DNA of 39,306 bases, from assembly GCA_002726235.1 (NCBI GenBank), contig PBSN01000012.1, positions 1 through 39,306 of the forward strand, read 5' to 3'. The DNA is from Nitrospiraceae bacterium (lineage in GTDB: Bacteria; Nitrospirota; Nitrospiria; Nitrospirales; UBA2166). Position numbers and translations under genes: made by a program. A model generated the notes under the pieces. The model was given only the letters and a program-made list of their open reading frames with translations, ran no database searches and had not been told where the DNA came from. This document shows positions 32,099 through 39,306 of the stretch, piece after piece (positions within the stretch are counted from its first letter, which is position 1; every line of letters begins with the position of its first letter).

Positions 32099-34608
32099 CG
32101 CTTTTGCAAGGGGCTACGGTACTGTACCAGCCCGAGTGTACTGAGTTCGAACGCAACGGCCTGTGTTTTTTTGTTGATGGGGGCCGTCCCAATTGGGTAT
32201 CGACCGATTGGCGCGGCGCGGCGGTGCTTCGTCTGATCGATGGGCGCCGAACGTTGAAGGATCTCGTTTGTGATTATGGCGAGCAGGTTCGGATTGATCC
32301 TCTACGGGCGTGGGTTCATGTTCGTAGGTATGTGCAGGCGGCGCTACGCAGCGAGATTGTCTCCCTTGCTCCCATAATTCCAGAGAGGTATTCCGGACGG
32401 GCGTCGTACCTTCGCCCGTCCGCTCTCAATGAGTTTTGGGTGCATACGAACAATTCATGCAATCTTACCTGTTCCCATTGCCTTGTCTCTTCTCATCCTG
32501 GTGCTGATCCGGGACCATCGACCGCGCATCTACTTCGCGTGATGACAGAAGCAAAAGAACTTGGAGCTTCGCGATTTTACTTTACCGGGGGTGAGCCTTT
32601 TCTTCGCAAGGACATCTTTCAACTTGTTGAGCATGTCACCAAAACACTTGATTCCGAGCTCATTGTGCTCACGAATGCGACCTTGTTTCGTGGCACAGTT
32701 TTAAAGCAGCTTGCTGCGCTTGATCGAACACGATTGAAGCTTCAGATTAGTCTCGATGGCGCGACATCTGAGGTGAATGATCCGATTCGTGGAGAAAAGA
32801 CGTTCGAGAATATCACGCGAGGCATTCAAGCCGCTGTTGGAATGGATATTGAGATCTCACTGACTGCCGTATTGACTGGAACAAACCTGACAGATATTCC
32901 CAAGCTTCCGGCCTTGGCAAAGTCTCTTGGTGTCCAATCGATTCACGTGATGTGGATGCATCGTCGCGGAAGAATTTTAGACCATGCCAATCTGCAGTTT
33001 CCCAGTAATGCGCAAATGCTGGCGTCGATGCGCTTGGTCAAACAGTATGCCGATGAATATGGTGTGACATTAGATAATTTTGAGTCCCTTCATGGGAGGG
33101 TGAATGGACGTCCTGGCGTCAAGGTCGATCTCAGCAATGCCTGCTGGGATAGTCTCTGTCTGAGCTATGATGGGCATGTCTACCCTTCGGCGTCATTTGC
33201 GGGGCATCCTGAGCTTGATCTTGGCGATACCAGAACGGCCTCTTTGCGTTCGTTGTGGTTGGAAAGCGCCGTCGCGAAAGACATTCGAACCGCAACGGTG
33301 GCGAATAAGGCTGGAGTATCGAACGATCCGTTTCGGTTTATTTTGGGTGGAGGAGATATTGAACATAGCTACTTCTTCTCAGACCAGCGGCTTGGTAGGA
33401 GTCATGTGTTGGATGAGGACCCGTACTACGGGCTCTATGTTGAACTGTCCAAGGACATTATGGTCCACCTCGCGGAATCGAAACGGTCTGCTTTCAATGC
33501 AACCTCTGGGTTTGATGGGCCAATCCTGCTTCATGTGATGGGGGAGGGAATGGCCACTTGTGGCAGTCATTTCTGGGATACGCCGGTCACCACGCTGCAT
33601 TCCAATTGTGTGCTGGCGTTTAACGTAGAGACGCCTCATGACATTATTCAGGATTATTACGGGAAGGCAGCAGAGGTTCCTCAACCGGAATTGTGCTGTA
33701 CCATCGATGGCTATTCCGAAGAGGAACTCTCGCATATCCCGCAGGAAGTCCGCGAACGTTCGTATGGGTGCGGGTCGCCCATGAGAAGCGCAGGGATTGA
33801 AGAGAGTGAAACCATCGTGGATTTTGGCTCCGGTGCTGGCATTGATTGTTTTGTTGCCGCACGAAAAACGAGCTGTTCGGGACGTGTAATTGGCGTCGAT
33901 ATGACCGACAATATGCTACAGGTCGCTGAGCGCAATCGATGTCAGGTTTCTAAATTGCTTGGCTATGACAATGTTGAATTTCGCAAAGGATATTTGGAAG
34001 AGATTCCAGTTCAGGATAAAACGGCAGATCTTGTCACCTCCAATTGCGTCATCAACCTCTCTCCTGACAAAAAAGCCGTGTTTTCGGAAATTTGGAGAAT
34101 TCTCAAGAATGGTGGTCGGACGGTGATTTCTGATATCGTCTCCGAGTGCTTGGTGCCTCCCACCATCAAAGTGAACAATCAACTGTGGGGAGAATGTATT
34201 GCGGGTGCGTTGACCGAAGAAGAATTTATCGCCTCACTCGAAGAGGCAGGTTTTTATGGAATAGAGCTACTTCAGAAGGTGGTATATCGTGACGTCGAAG
34301 GACACCGGTTCAATGCTGTAACCGTACGGGGTTATAAATACGAAATGTCCGTTGGGCCTTCCGAGAATGGATTTGTAGCGATTTATCGTGGTCCAATGAA
34401 AATGGTCGTGGATGAGGCCGGGAAGGCCTATCACAGAGGTGAGTCTGTTCCCGTCTCAGCACACACCGCGGCACGGCTTCAAACTTATCCATACACTTCT
34501 CTTTTCACAGTGATTCCCCCCGAACATCAATCGATGGATATTTTGCCGTCGACACAATCCTCAGGAGACTCGCCTTTTATCTCCGGGGAAGTCTCCTGTT
34601 GCTCCTAA
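32095..34608 (+). CDS. PqqD-like / radical SAM / ArsM-type methyltransferase fusion protein
   Basis: The frame is open from 31939, but that part reads out of frame through paralog 2. The ATG at 32095 overlaps its stop by 4 bp and starts the first domain, giving 837 residues. Residues 1-95 resemble PqqD (AAVLRLIDGRRTLKDLV). The radical SAM core has C122-x3-C126-x2-C129, GGEPF at 165-169 and a reduced SPASM-like end (C350, C355). An unrecognised bridge with C489 and C505 covers about 410-510. Residues 512-810 match arsenite methyltransferase: YYGK, ELCC (C534, C535), YGCGSP (C559), SAM loop DFGSGAGID (576-584), NCVINLSPDK (C651), GECIAGAL (C701) and the IYRGPMKMVVDE tail domain. It ends in SCCS. 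It probably builds an organoarsenical or modifies a peptide. Confidence 0.9.
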   Translation: MTLLQGATVLYQPECTEFERNGLCFFVDGGRPNWVSTDWRGAAVLRLIDGRRTLKDLVCDYGEQVRIDPLRAWVHVRRYVQAALRSEIVSLAPIIPERYSGRASYLRPSALNEFWVHTNNSCNLTCSHCLVSSHPGADPGPSTAHLLRVMTEAKELGASRFYFTGGEPFLRKDIFQLVEHVTKTLDSELIVLTNATLFRGTVLKQLAALDRTRLKLQISLDGATSEVNDPIRGEKTFENITRGIQAAVGMDIEISLTAVLTGTNLTDIPKLPALAKSLGVQSIHVMWMHRRGRILDHANLQFPSNAQMLASMRLVKQYADEYGVTLDNFESLHGRVNGRPGVKVDLSNACWDSLCLSYDGHVYPSASFAGHPELDLGDTRTASLRSLWLESAVAKDIRTATVANKAGVSNDPFRFILGGGDIEHSYFFSDQRLGRSHVLDEDPYYGLYVELSKDIMVHLAESKRSAFNATSGFDGPILLHVMGEGMATCGSHFWDTPVTTLHSNCVLAFNVETPHDIIQDYYGKAAEVPQPELCCTIDGYSEEELSHIPQEVRERSYGCGSPMRSAGIEESETIVDFGSGAGIDCFVAARKTSCSGRVIGVDMTDNMLQVAERNRCQVSKLLGYDNVEFRKGYLEEIPVQDKTADLVTSNCVINLSPDKKAVFSEIWRILKNGGRTVISDIVSECLVPPTIKVNNQLWGECIAGALTEEEFIASLEEAGFYGIELLQKVVYRDVEGHRFNAVTVRGYKYEMSVGPSENGFVAIYRGPMKMVVDEAGKAYHRGESVPVSAHTAARLQTYPYTSLFTVIPPEHQSMDILPSTQSSGDSPFISGEVSCCS

Positions 34609-34630
34609 ACGTCGAACGGCTCTCTATTCC

Positions 34631-35332
34631 ATGTTGACTGTTAATCGCCAGACGATTGCCATTGGACTGGTTATTCTTGTGCTTGGCCTTGGGATCGCTG
34701 CGTTTGTGGTCATGGAGTTTTCCGACACGTTTCATATTCCAACACCCGACGAGATCTCAGTATGGGTCGAGGGATATGGAGGAGCCGGTCCGGTGGCGTA
34801 TCTTCTACTTTACACGTTTGCCCCAATGTTGTTTGTCCCCAGCTTTCCGATTAGCATGGCGGCGGGACTTCTATTTGGACCGTTATGGGGCACGGTGTTC
34901 GCCTCGTTAGGATCAACCCTTGGCGCACTTCTCCCCTTCATCATTGCGCGACACTTTGCCCGGCCGTATGTTGCGCGACATCTTCGTGGTCGGCTGAAAG
35001 ACTTAGATCAGAAAATAGAGGCCCATGGCTGGATATATTTGGCCGTTACACGATTGATTCCACTATTTCCATTCGAACTTCTCAATTATGGTTTTGGCTT
35101 GACCAAGGTCAGGTTTGTGACATACATTGTCGTGTCGTGGCTCGGAATGCTGCCAGCAACGATTGCGTACGTGTTTTTCGGGGCATCAATGTTGGATATC
35201 GTTGAGGGTACATTCCGCATCGAGCTTGTTATTGGAGTGGTTCTCTTCGCTGTCCTAGGTCTTTTGCCAGTCATTTATCGGCGATCTCGTTATTTCAAAC
35301 CCAAGCAGAAACCTGAGAAAACGATTGGCTAA
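34631..35332 (+). CDS. TVP38/TMEM64 family membrane protein (SNARE-associated/DedA-like fold)
   Basis: The product has 233 residues with five or six hydrophobic helices. The family core is evident: FVPSFPISMAAGLLFGPLWG, GSTLGALLPFIIARHFARP and TRLIPLFPFELLNYGFGLTK, followed by SWLGMLPATIAYVFFG. A basic tail ends the protein. Such proteins are inner-membrane proteins proposed to move or scramble lipids or other substrates, and they often neighbour metal(loid)-related radical SAM genes. It begins 22 bp after the fusion enzyme stop, so it is very likely in the same operon and could handle its product or membrane partner. Confidence 0.88.
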   Translation: MLTVNRQTIAIGLVILVLGLGIAAFVVMEFSDTFHIPTPDEISVWVEGYGGAGPVAYLLLYTFAPMLFVPSFPISMAAGLLFGPLWGTVFASLGSTLGALLPFIIARHFARPYVARHLRGRLKDLDQKIEAHGWIYLAVTRLIPLFPFELLNYGFGLTKVRFVTYIVVSWLGMLPATIAYVFFGASMLDIVEGTFRIELVIGVVLFAVLGLLPVIYRRSRYFKPKQKPEKTIG

Positions 35333-35383
35333 GGTAAGGTGCGTGTTCGGTGGGTGTGGCACGTTAGCTATGGGTAACTGATC

Positions 35384-36991
35384 ATGGCGAAGTCGACGAC
35401 TCTGCAACAAAAACTTGCCAAGGTGTTGGATGCCGCGCCGATGGGTATTGGGCTCATCGCCTTATCCGGACACGAGACCGAGCCTCTAGTGGCTCAGGCC
35501 ACTCAAGGTCTTATGCCGCGAGAGATTCAAGCGTTACTCCGGTCCATTCCGTTTCACACTGAGAGCGTATCTGCAAATTCAAACACGGATGTCGTGGAGA
35601 ACGATAGTTCATTTCGACTTCGCATTGCAGCACCCAATCATAAATGGATGGTCGGCACGCTGTTCCGGAGTGTGCCTCAAATATCTGTTGCGCTTTTGGT
35701 TGGACGTAAGACGGGAGCTGATATTGCCAAGAAAGAAAAGACGCTCCTCAAAGAATTAGCGAAGCAGGTTCTCACGCTTCTCGATGATGCAGCTGTCCAT
35801 ACAGGCGTGGAAAGCTCTCGTGTGCACGCGGATGTGCCGACGGCCCCTGCGGTAGACGGCGTGGGAGAGGCACTGCAAGAATTTCTGCAGTTCGACCAGG
35901 TCTGGTTGTCGGAATATATGCCCGAAACAAATAGTGTGACGGTGACGCACACCTTTGTCCCAGGGCAGTCAGATCTGAAGATCGGACAGCAGTTTCCCAT
36001 CGACGCTTCTGCATCTGGGTGGGTTATTCGGCATAAGAAGCCACGTGTTGATTTGAAACTCGCATCGACACAGGGACGGTTTATGGATCAGTGTGTGCTG
36101 TACAAGCAGAAATACAAGTCGATGATGGTGCTTCCGCTGCGGGTTGATCGTCGAGTGGTTGGGACGTTGAGTGTGGCGTCAAAGCTTCCCGATCAGTATT
36201 CACGAGAGCAGATTCCAGCACTGGACTCTGTTGTGCGGAAGTTTGCAGAGTATCTGACTCAGGCGGGCAACATTGCTGTCGTGTCCGGTTCTCCTCAGCC
36301 TAGTGTTCCCACCTCTGCGCTCGGACATGCGCAGAGCGTGGAAGACCTTCGTCGTATTCTCGCGAGTGATGTGCGTCCTCCCCTTGTGGTGGTGCATGGG
36401 GCGCTAATGGATATGACGCGTATGCAGGGCATTCCGTCGGGCTTGCGCGCCACGGTTGAACGCGTCGCACATAAAGTGGGACGGATCGGAGACGTTTTGT
36501 TTCAGCTTTTGGAGTATGGGAAGCCTCTCAAACTTAGCCGCATGCCTTCCCAGATTATTCCGTTGCTTGAGGAAGCGGTGGCGTTCGTGCATGAGGATTT
36601 CACAGCAAAAAATATTCAAATTATCCCTGAATATCACGCTCCTCTTCCGTTGTTCCGATGTGATAAGGCCAAGATGAAAAGTGCGTTAATAAGTTTGTTT
36701 CGATGTGCAGAAGAAGTCATTCAAACGGGTGGGACCATTCATCTTGCCGCAACTGCCCATCGTACGGGTCTTCTCATCACCCTAGAGTGTCAGCGAGAGG
36801 AGACGAGGTTGCAGAATGGATCCCTTCGGCCCCAGAATGTGTCGTGGGCGGGTTTTCCTATTGCCAGTCAGATTGTGGAGGATCATGGGGGCAAGGTTTC
36901 TGTCGCAAGCAGTCCCACTCAAGCCATGACGATCGTAATTCACCTTCCCATCAAGGCGAAGCCTCCGTCTCGACGACGTTGGCGGAACTGA
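35384..36991 (+). CDS. GAF-domain degenerate histidine kinase
   Basis: The product has 535 residues without membrane segments. Residues 1-135 look like a diverged GAF/sensor domain. Residues 155-295 are a clearer GAF domain (FDQVWLSEYMPETNSVTVTH, ASGWVIRHKKPRV and SMMVLPLRVDRRVVGTLSVA). The dimerisation motif at 328-334 reads SDVRPPL where active kinases have H-[ED]-x-R-x-P-L, so the phosphoacceptor His is replaced by Ser. In the ATPase-like domain the N-box has R440 in LFRCAEEVI instead of Asn, and no DxGxG is visible, while GFPIASQIVEDHGG (490-503) keeps the G2 shape. It is probably a non-catalytic signalling scaffold. It follows the TVP38 gene by 51 bp. Confidence 0.82.
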   Translation: MAKSTTLQQKLAKVLDAAPMGIGLIALSGHETEPLVAQATQGLMPREIQALLRSIPFHTESVSANSNTDVVENDSSFRLRIAAPNHKWMVGTLFRSVPQISVALLVGRKTGADIAKKEKTLLKELAKQVLTLLDDAAVHTGVESSRVHADVPTAPAVDGVGEALQEFLQFDQVWLSEYMPETNSVTVTHTFVPGQSDLKIGQQFPIDASASGWVIRHKKPRVDLKLASTQGRFMDQCVLYKQKYKSMMVLPLRVDRRVVGTLSVASKLPDQYSREQIPALDSVVRKFAEYLTQAGNIAVVSGSPQPSVPTSALGHAQSVEDLRRILASDVRPPLVVVHGALMDMTRMQGIPSGLRATVERVAHKVGRIGDVLFQLLEYGKPLKLSRMPSQIIPLLEEAVAFVHEDFTAKNIQIIPEYHAPLPLFRCDKAKMKSALISLFRCAEEVIQTGGTIHLAATAHRTGLLITLECQREETRLQNGSLRPQNVSWAGFPIASQIVEDHGGKVSVASSPTQAMTIVIHLPIKAKPPSRRRWRN

Positions 36992-37347
36992 AGAATTCCT
37001 CGTACACCGTCTCCTTTGATCTCGTTCGTAACGGTTTTCGCTGTTCAGTTGCACGTACGCATTGACCTGTCTATCGATTCTCTCACAGATTCGGGTGTGC
37101 TTCGGTTGGCACGTTTGACATGGGGGTTATTAACGTGTTCCCTCCTAATGAGGGACGAAAACGTCTGAAACCAGAGTAATGTGTGCAACTCTCATGTGCA
37201 CATTGCTCTGCAGGTTGAGCAAGTGGTGGTTTTCGTTCTGTAAATTTCTCACAGATAGGGTTCTCCGTACTCGCTAGCCTGTGTCTTAGAAGGTGGACGT
37301 GTGGTGACTAGCCTTATTATCAGGTAGAGATTAACGAGAGGAGGCTT
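36992..37347. other. Intergenic region (356 bp) before the beta-barrel gene
   Basis: It contains no gene. A TTGACA-like element occurs near 37118. TGTGCA occurs twice about 15 bp apart near 37185-37203 within an imperfect AATGTG...CACATT dyad. This presumably is the promoter and leader of the beta-barrel gene, but no site can be assigned with confidence. Confidence 0.35.
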
Positions 37348-37350
37348 ATG

Positions 37351-38031
37351 ATGAGTGAACAACAGGGTAAGCGGTTGGTACGTGGTTTGAGCAGGGTGTT
37401 GCTAGGAACAGTGTTGTTGGTGAGCCTGTTGCTAACAAGCAGTTATGCGCAAGCGGATGAGAATCAGGTCTTCTTCCGTGCCGGTGGCGCGTTTGCCGAG
37501 AGTGATCGTGCGGGTGAAGTATTTACGGATGTTTTTGGGGCAGCCGGAAGTCAAACTGGCAGTGATGATGGGTCGTATATTGGGGCGGGGGTTGAGCTCC
37601 TCTTGTCGAAGGATGTCTTGGGTTTCCTGCCAGGGGCTTCGCTCCTCGGTGAAATTGGCATCGAGTATAAGGATTTTGGCGCGAAAAACGTTGCACAAGC
37701 GGTTCCAACTGTCGCCACAGGTGAAGTTTTCATGAAAGATGTTCAGGTTTCTATGCTCACCGTTGATATCGCGCCTAAGATTAAATTCATGCAGGGAAGC
37801 CGGCTTCGTCCATGGGTCATCCCTATCGGGCTTGATTTTCACGTGATCAGTCCGCCGTCCAACAGTACGACCTATTTAGATGTTGGAGTCCAATTTGGGG
37901 CAGGGCTGGAATACAGGGTATGGAAGGCACTGAACATTGGTGTGGATGCACGGTATCACGCTGCTTCTGGCCAGACCAGTACCGTGAATAATTACAGCAC
38001 CATCGGAGTGTATACAGGACTCTCGTTCTAG
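37351..38031 (+). CDS. Outer-membrane beta-barrel protein
   Basis: Two ATG codons adjoin (37348 and 37351). The second is 6 nt from AGGAGG and the first only 3, so the second is slightly favoured (226 residues). A signal peptide ends SYAQA-DENQ. The mature protein is a run of amphipathic strands with glycine and aromatic residues (VFFRAGGAFAES, SYIGAGVELLL, LLGEIGIEYKDFG, VQFGAGLEYRVW, LNIGVDARYHAA) and ends with the typical C-terminal phenylalanine strand (IGVYTGLSF). It is expected in the outer membrane, and ligand and function are unknown. A hairpin follows the stop by about 25 bp. Confidence 0.8.
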   Translation: MSEQQGKRLVRGLSRVLLGTVLLVSLLLTSSYAQADENQVFFRAGGAFAESDRAGEVFTDVFGAAGSQTGSDDGSYIGAGVELLLSKDVLGFLPGASLLGEIGIEYKDFGAKNVAQAVPTVATGEVFMKDVQVSMLTVDIAPKIKFMQGSRLRPWVIPIGLDFHVISPPSNSTTYLDVGVQFGAGLEYRVWKALNIGVDARYHAASGQTSTVNNYSTIGVYTGLSF

Positions 38032-38054
38032 ACAGATATATTGAAAAAGACCAC

Positions 38055-38074
38055 CAGGGGCGTTCTGGCCCCTG
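38055..38074 (+). terminator. Hairpin downstream of the beta-barrel gene
   Basis: CAGGGGC (38055-38061) pairs perfectly with GCCCCTG (38068-38074) around a 6-nt loop, 23 bp after the stop codon. No T run follows directly, though a second weaker stem near 38110-38127 is followed by a T-rich stretch. Confidence 0.45.
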
Positions 38075-39032
38075 TCCACCTCACCTACTGTCTTGTTGTG
38101 CGCTCCGGGCGCCAACGCCTTGGTGGCTCTTTATTTGTTTATTTGAGAGACGCAGCGCAGTCAGAGCAGGGTGGGGTGGGTATGCGATCGGCGCGCTCTG
38201 TTTAGGTAAAGTCTGTGCAGGCATGCCAATCCCGTTGTTCCTTCTCGTTGGCTAGCTTGGATTGAGCTTCCCCCGACTTTTCGATTTGCCGTGAACGCTG
38301 GCTGTGTGTTTTTGTTTGTGATTCCCAGGTCCCCTCGGCCGGTGTTTGCAATTGCTCGGTCCGCTGTGGTCGTTTGTTTCGCGTTATATACCTTGCCGCC
38401 ACCAATTTGCAGCGGTTTGCGCTTCGGCTCGATTCCAAAATAATTTTCCGTTGAGACACGCGTCTTAGAATTTACCACTGAAGCTCTTGCTAAATCCGTT
38501 TTCCCGCAGGCGCCCATCCAGCGTAATGTAAGCTGGATAGACGTTTGTGTCGCGTAGCCATGTTGTGAGCTACTTTGCGACAAAGTCCAACCCATTGCGA
38601 TTTGGATGGCGCGGGATGAGAAGAGGCACTTCTCGATGAGGCGGTAGTTCACGCGGCTGTTGACGGGTGAGCCGAGGATCGACGCATAAAAACCGACGGC
38701 AGACTGGGCAACACTCTCCACTGGACGATGGACCAAATTGTCATGTCTTGCAACAATATTGTGGTGTCTTTGTCTCGTTATTAACGTAGCTTGATGTGGA
38801 TAATGCAGTTGCGCTTATTCGAACTTGCTGCGCTGGTGTTGGCAAAACGTGACGTCCTATGCCATCAAAGCTTTGAGATGTGCGTGGTGGTATGCTATTT
38901 GCTCCTTCAGTATGACTGCGGAGTGGGATAGCACGAGATCATTCAGGATGGTGGGTCTCATGCAAACTTGTGTTTTTGTGCTATCTGTTACATTATATGG
39001 TGTTTTTTGTCGGGGCCTCGGCGAAGGGTCCG
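38075..39032. other. Region without a convincing gene (about 1 kb)
   Basis: Open frames occur on both strands, the longest on the minus strand at 38161-38736, but none has a ribosome-binding site, domain or coding texture. Small perfect dyads are present: ATCCAGC/GCTGGAT (38516-38538), ACTTTG/CAAAGT (38572-38586) and the palindrome ACAATATTGT (38753-38762). It may be eroded sequence or regulatory DNA of the following gene. I cannot say which. Confidence 0.4.
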
Positions 39033-39038
39033 AGGAGG
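39033..39038 (+). promoter_or_regulatory. Ribosome-binding site for the truncated repeat protein
   Basis: AGGAGG lies 10 nt before the GTG at 39049 and 19 nt before the in-frame ATG at 39058, favouring the GTG start. Confidence 0.6.
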
Positions 39039-39048
39039 GGGGATTTTG

Positions 39049-39306
39049 GTGATAAGCATGGGGCGAGTAGCTGGATATATTTGGGGGCGAAGCCAACTGT
39101 TGCTCGTGTGGGGTGGCGTTTTTGTTTTTGTGATGGGTTGTATGCTCGGCGGGGTGGCGCACGTGGTTGCGGCTGAGTACGTGAACATAATTGAGAGTGA
39201 AGAGAATAGGATATCGCATTTGGCGTCTGGGCAGATGGGTGCGGCGAAGTACCCGGATGTGATTATGCTCGATGATATCGGGGCGGGTGCGGCGAAGTAC
39301 CCGGAT
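39049..39306 (+). CDS. 5' end of a secreted repeat protein, truncated by the window edge
   Basis: Starting at GTG 39049 (ATG 39058 also possible), the frame is open to the window end (86 codons). It begins with a basic N-terminus and a long hydrophobic signal peptide (LLLVWGGVFVFVMGCMLGGV) with a likely cleavage at VAA-EYV. The mature part soon enters a repeat: GAAKYPDVIMLDDIGA is followed directly by GAAKYPD. The DNA of the repeated section (from 39238 and from 39286) is identical over 21 bp. This predicts a 16-residue, 48-bp tandem repeat that continues beyond the window. The family is unknown. It is probably an exported repetitive surface or periplasmic protein. Confidence 0.68.
   Translation, partial: MISMGRVAGYIWGRSQLLLVWGGVFVFVMGCMLGGVAHVVAAEYVNIIESEENRISHLASGQMGAAKYPDVIMLDDIGAGAAKYPD
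39238..39306 (+). repeat. 48-bp tandem repeat (16 residues)
   Basis: GGTGCGGCGAAGTACCCGGA starts at 39238 and again at 39286, 48 bp apart, both in the reading frame of the truncated exported protein. Only one full unit and the start of a second fit in the window. Confidence 0.75.

Noticed and set aside
37110-37125. TGGCAC-containing sequence resembling a sigma-54 promoter
   Set aside because: The -12 GC element is missing at the required spacing.
38585-38591. GTCCAAC, resembling one core of an integron attC site
   Set aside because: No matching complementary core or paired inner boxes were found nearby, and no integrase gene is present.
38161-38736. Minus-strand open frame of 191 codons near the right end
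   Set aside because: It has no start signal, no family resemblance and no hydrophobic or catalytic pattern; treated as chance.
38825-39052. Plus-strand open frame of 75 codons ahead of the repeat protein
   Set aside because: It runs through the ribosome-binding site of the next gene and lacks its own; the sequence is not protein-like.

Overview
The window looks like a stretch of a Gram-negative bacterial chromosome, most likely from the Nitrospirota (Nitrospira-like). The case rests on several things. There are lipoproteins and outer-membrane beta-barrels. An archaeal-type (DhnA) class I aldolase sits in a compact sugar-phosphate cluster. There is a GldA/GldF/GldG/DUF4340-type ABC locus and a membrane cytochrome c with a carboxypeptidase-regulatory-like tail. 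Base composition is moderate, close to half G+C by eye. The assignment is an inference from gene content, not a search result. No insertion sequence, prophage, CRISPR array or rRNA was seen.

Layout. (1) 1-700: tRNA-Ala(CGC) with its terminator, then a very AT-rich decayed gene carrying two compensating frameshifts. (2) 688-11.1 kb: a sparse, mostly minus-strand region of secreted or surface genes. It holds a B12-binding radical SAM enzyme, a metallopeptidase-like lipoprotein, small exported proteins, a beta-barrel, a large Kelch/CARDB/beta-repeat exoprotein, two small membrane proteins and a collagen-like lipoprotein, separated by long non-coding gaps. (3) 11.4-17.2 kb, plus strand: a lipoprotein alpha/beta hydrolase, then a tight four-gene Gld-like ABC export operon. 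(4) 17.2-28.2 kb, minus strand: housekeeping metabolism (coaBC, pyrD, a peptidoglycan-binding lipoprotein, a glycosyltransferase, zwf, pgl, glk, fbp, fba, peroxiredoxin). (5) 28.4-38.0 kb, plus strand: an iron-type binding protein, a membrane cytochrome c, two tandem paralogous exported proteins of unknown family, a giant PqqD-like/radical SAM/ArsM fusion enzyme, a TVP38/TMEM64 membrane protein, a degenerate GAF histidine kinase and a beta-barrel. (6) 38.0-39.3 kb: about 1 kb without a convincing gene, then the 5' end of a secreted repeat protein cut by the window edge.

How the genes work together. glk, zwf and pgl carry glucose to 6-phosphogluconate, while fba and fbp can feed hexose phosphate from triose phosphate into the same NADPH-producing branch. 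The 4-bp overlaps pgl/glk and fbp/fba support co-transcription.

The most unusual locus is 30871-35332. The second exported paralog overlaps the fusion enzyme by 4 bp (ATGA). That enzyme joins a peptide-chaperone-like PqqD domain, a CxxxCxxC radical SAM domain and a complete arsenite-methyltransferase domain with its four expected cysteine sites. It is followed 22 bp later by a TVP38-type membrane protein. This suggests either an organoarsenical pathway or a peptide or protein maturation system that uses an ArsM-like domain. Neither function is proven here.
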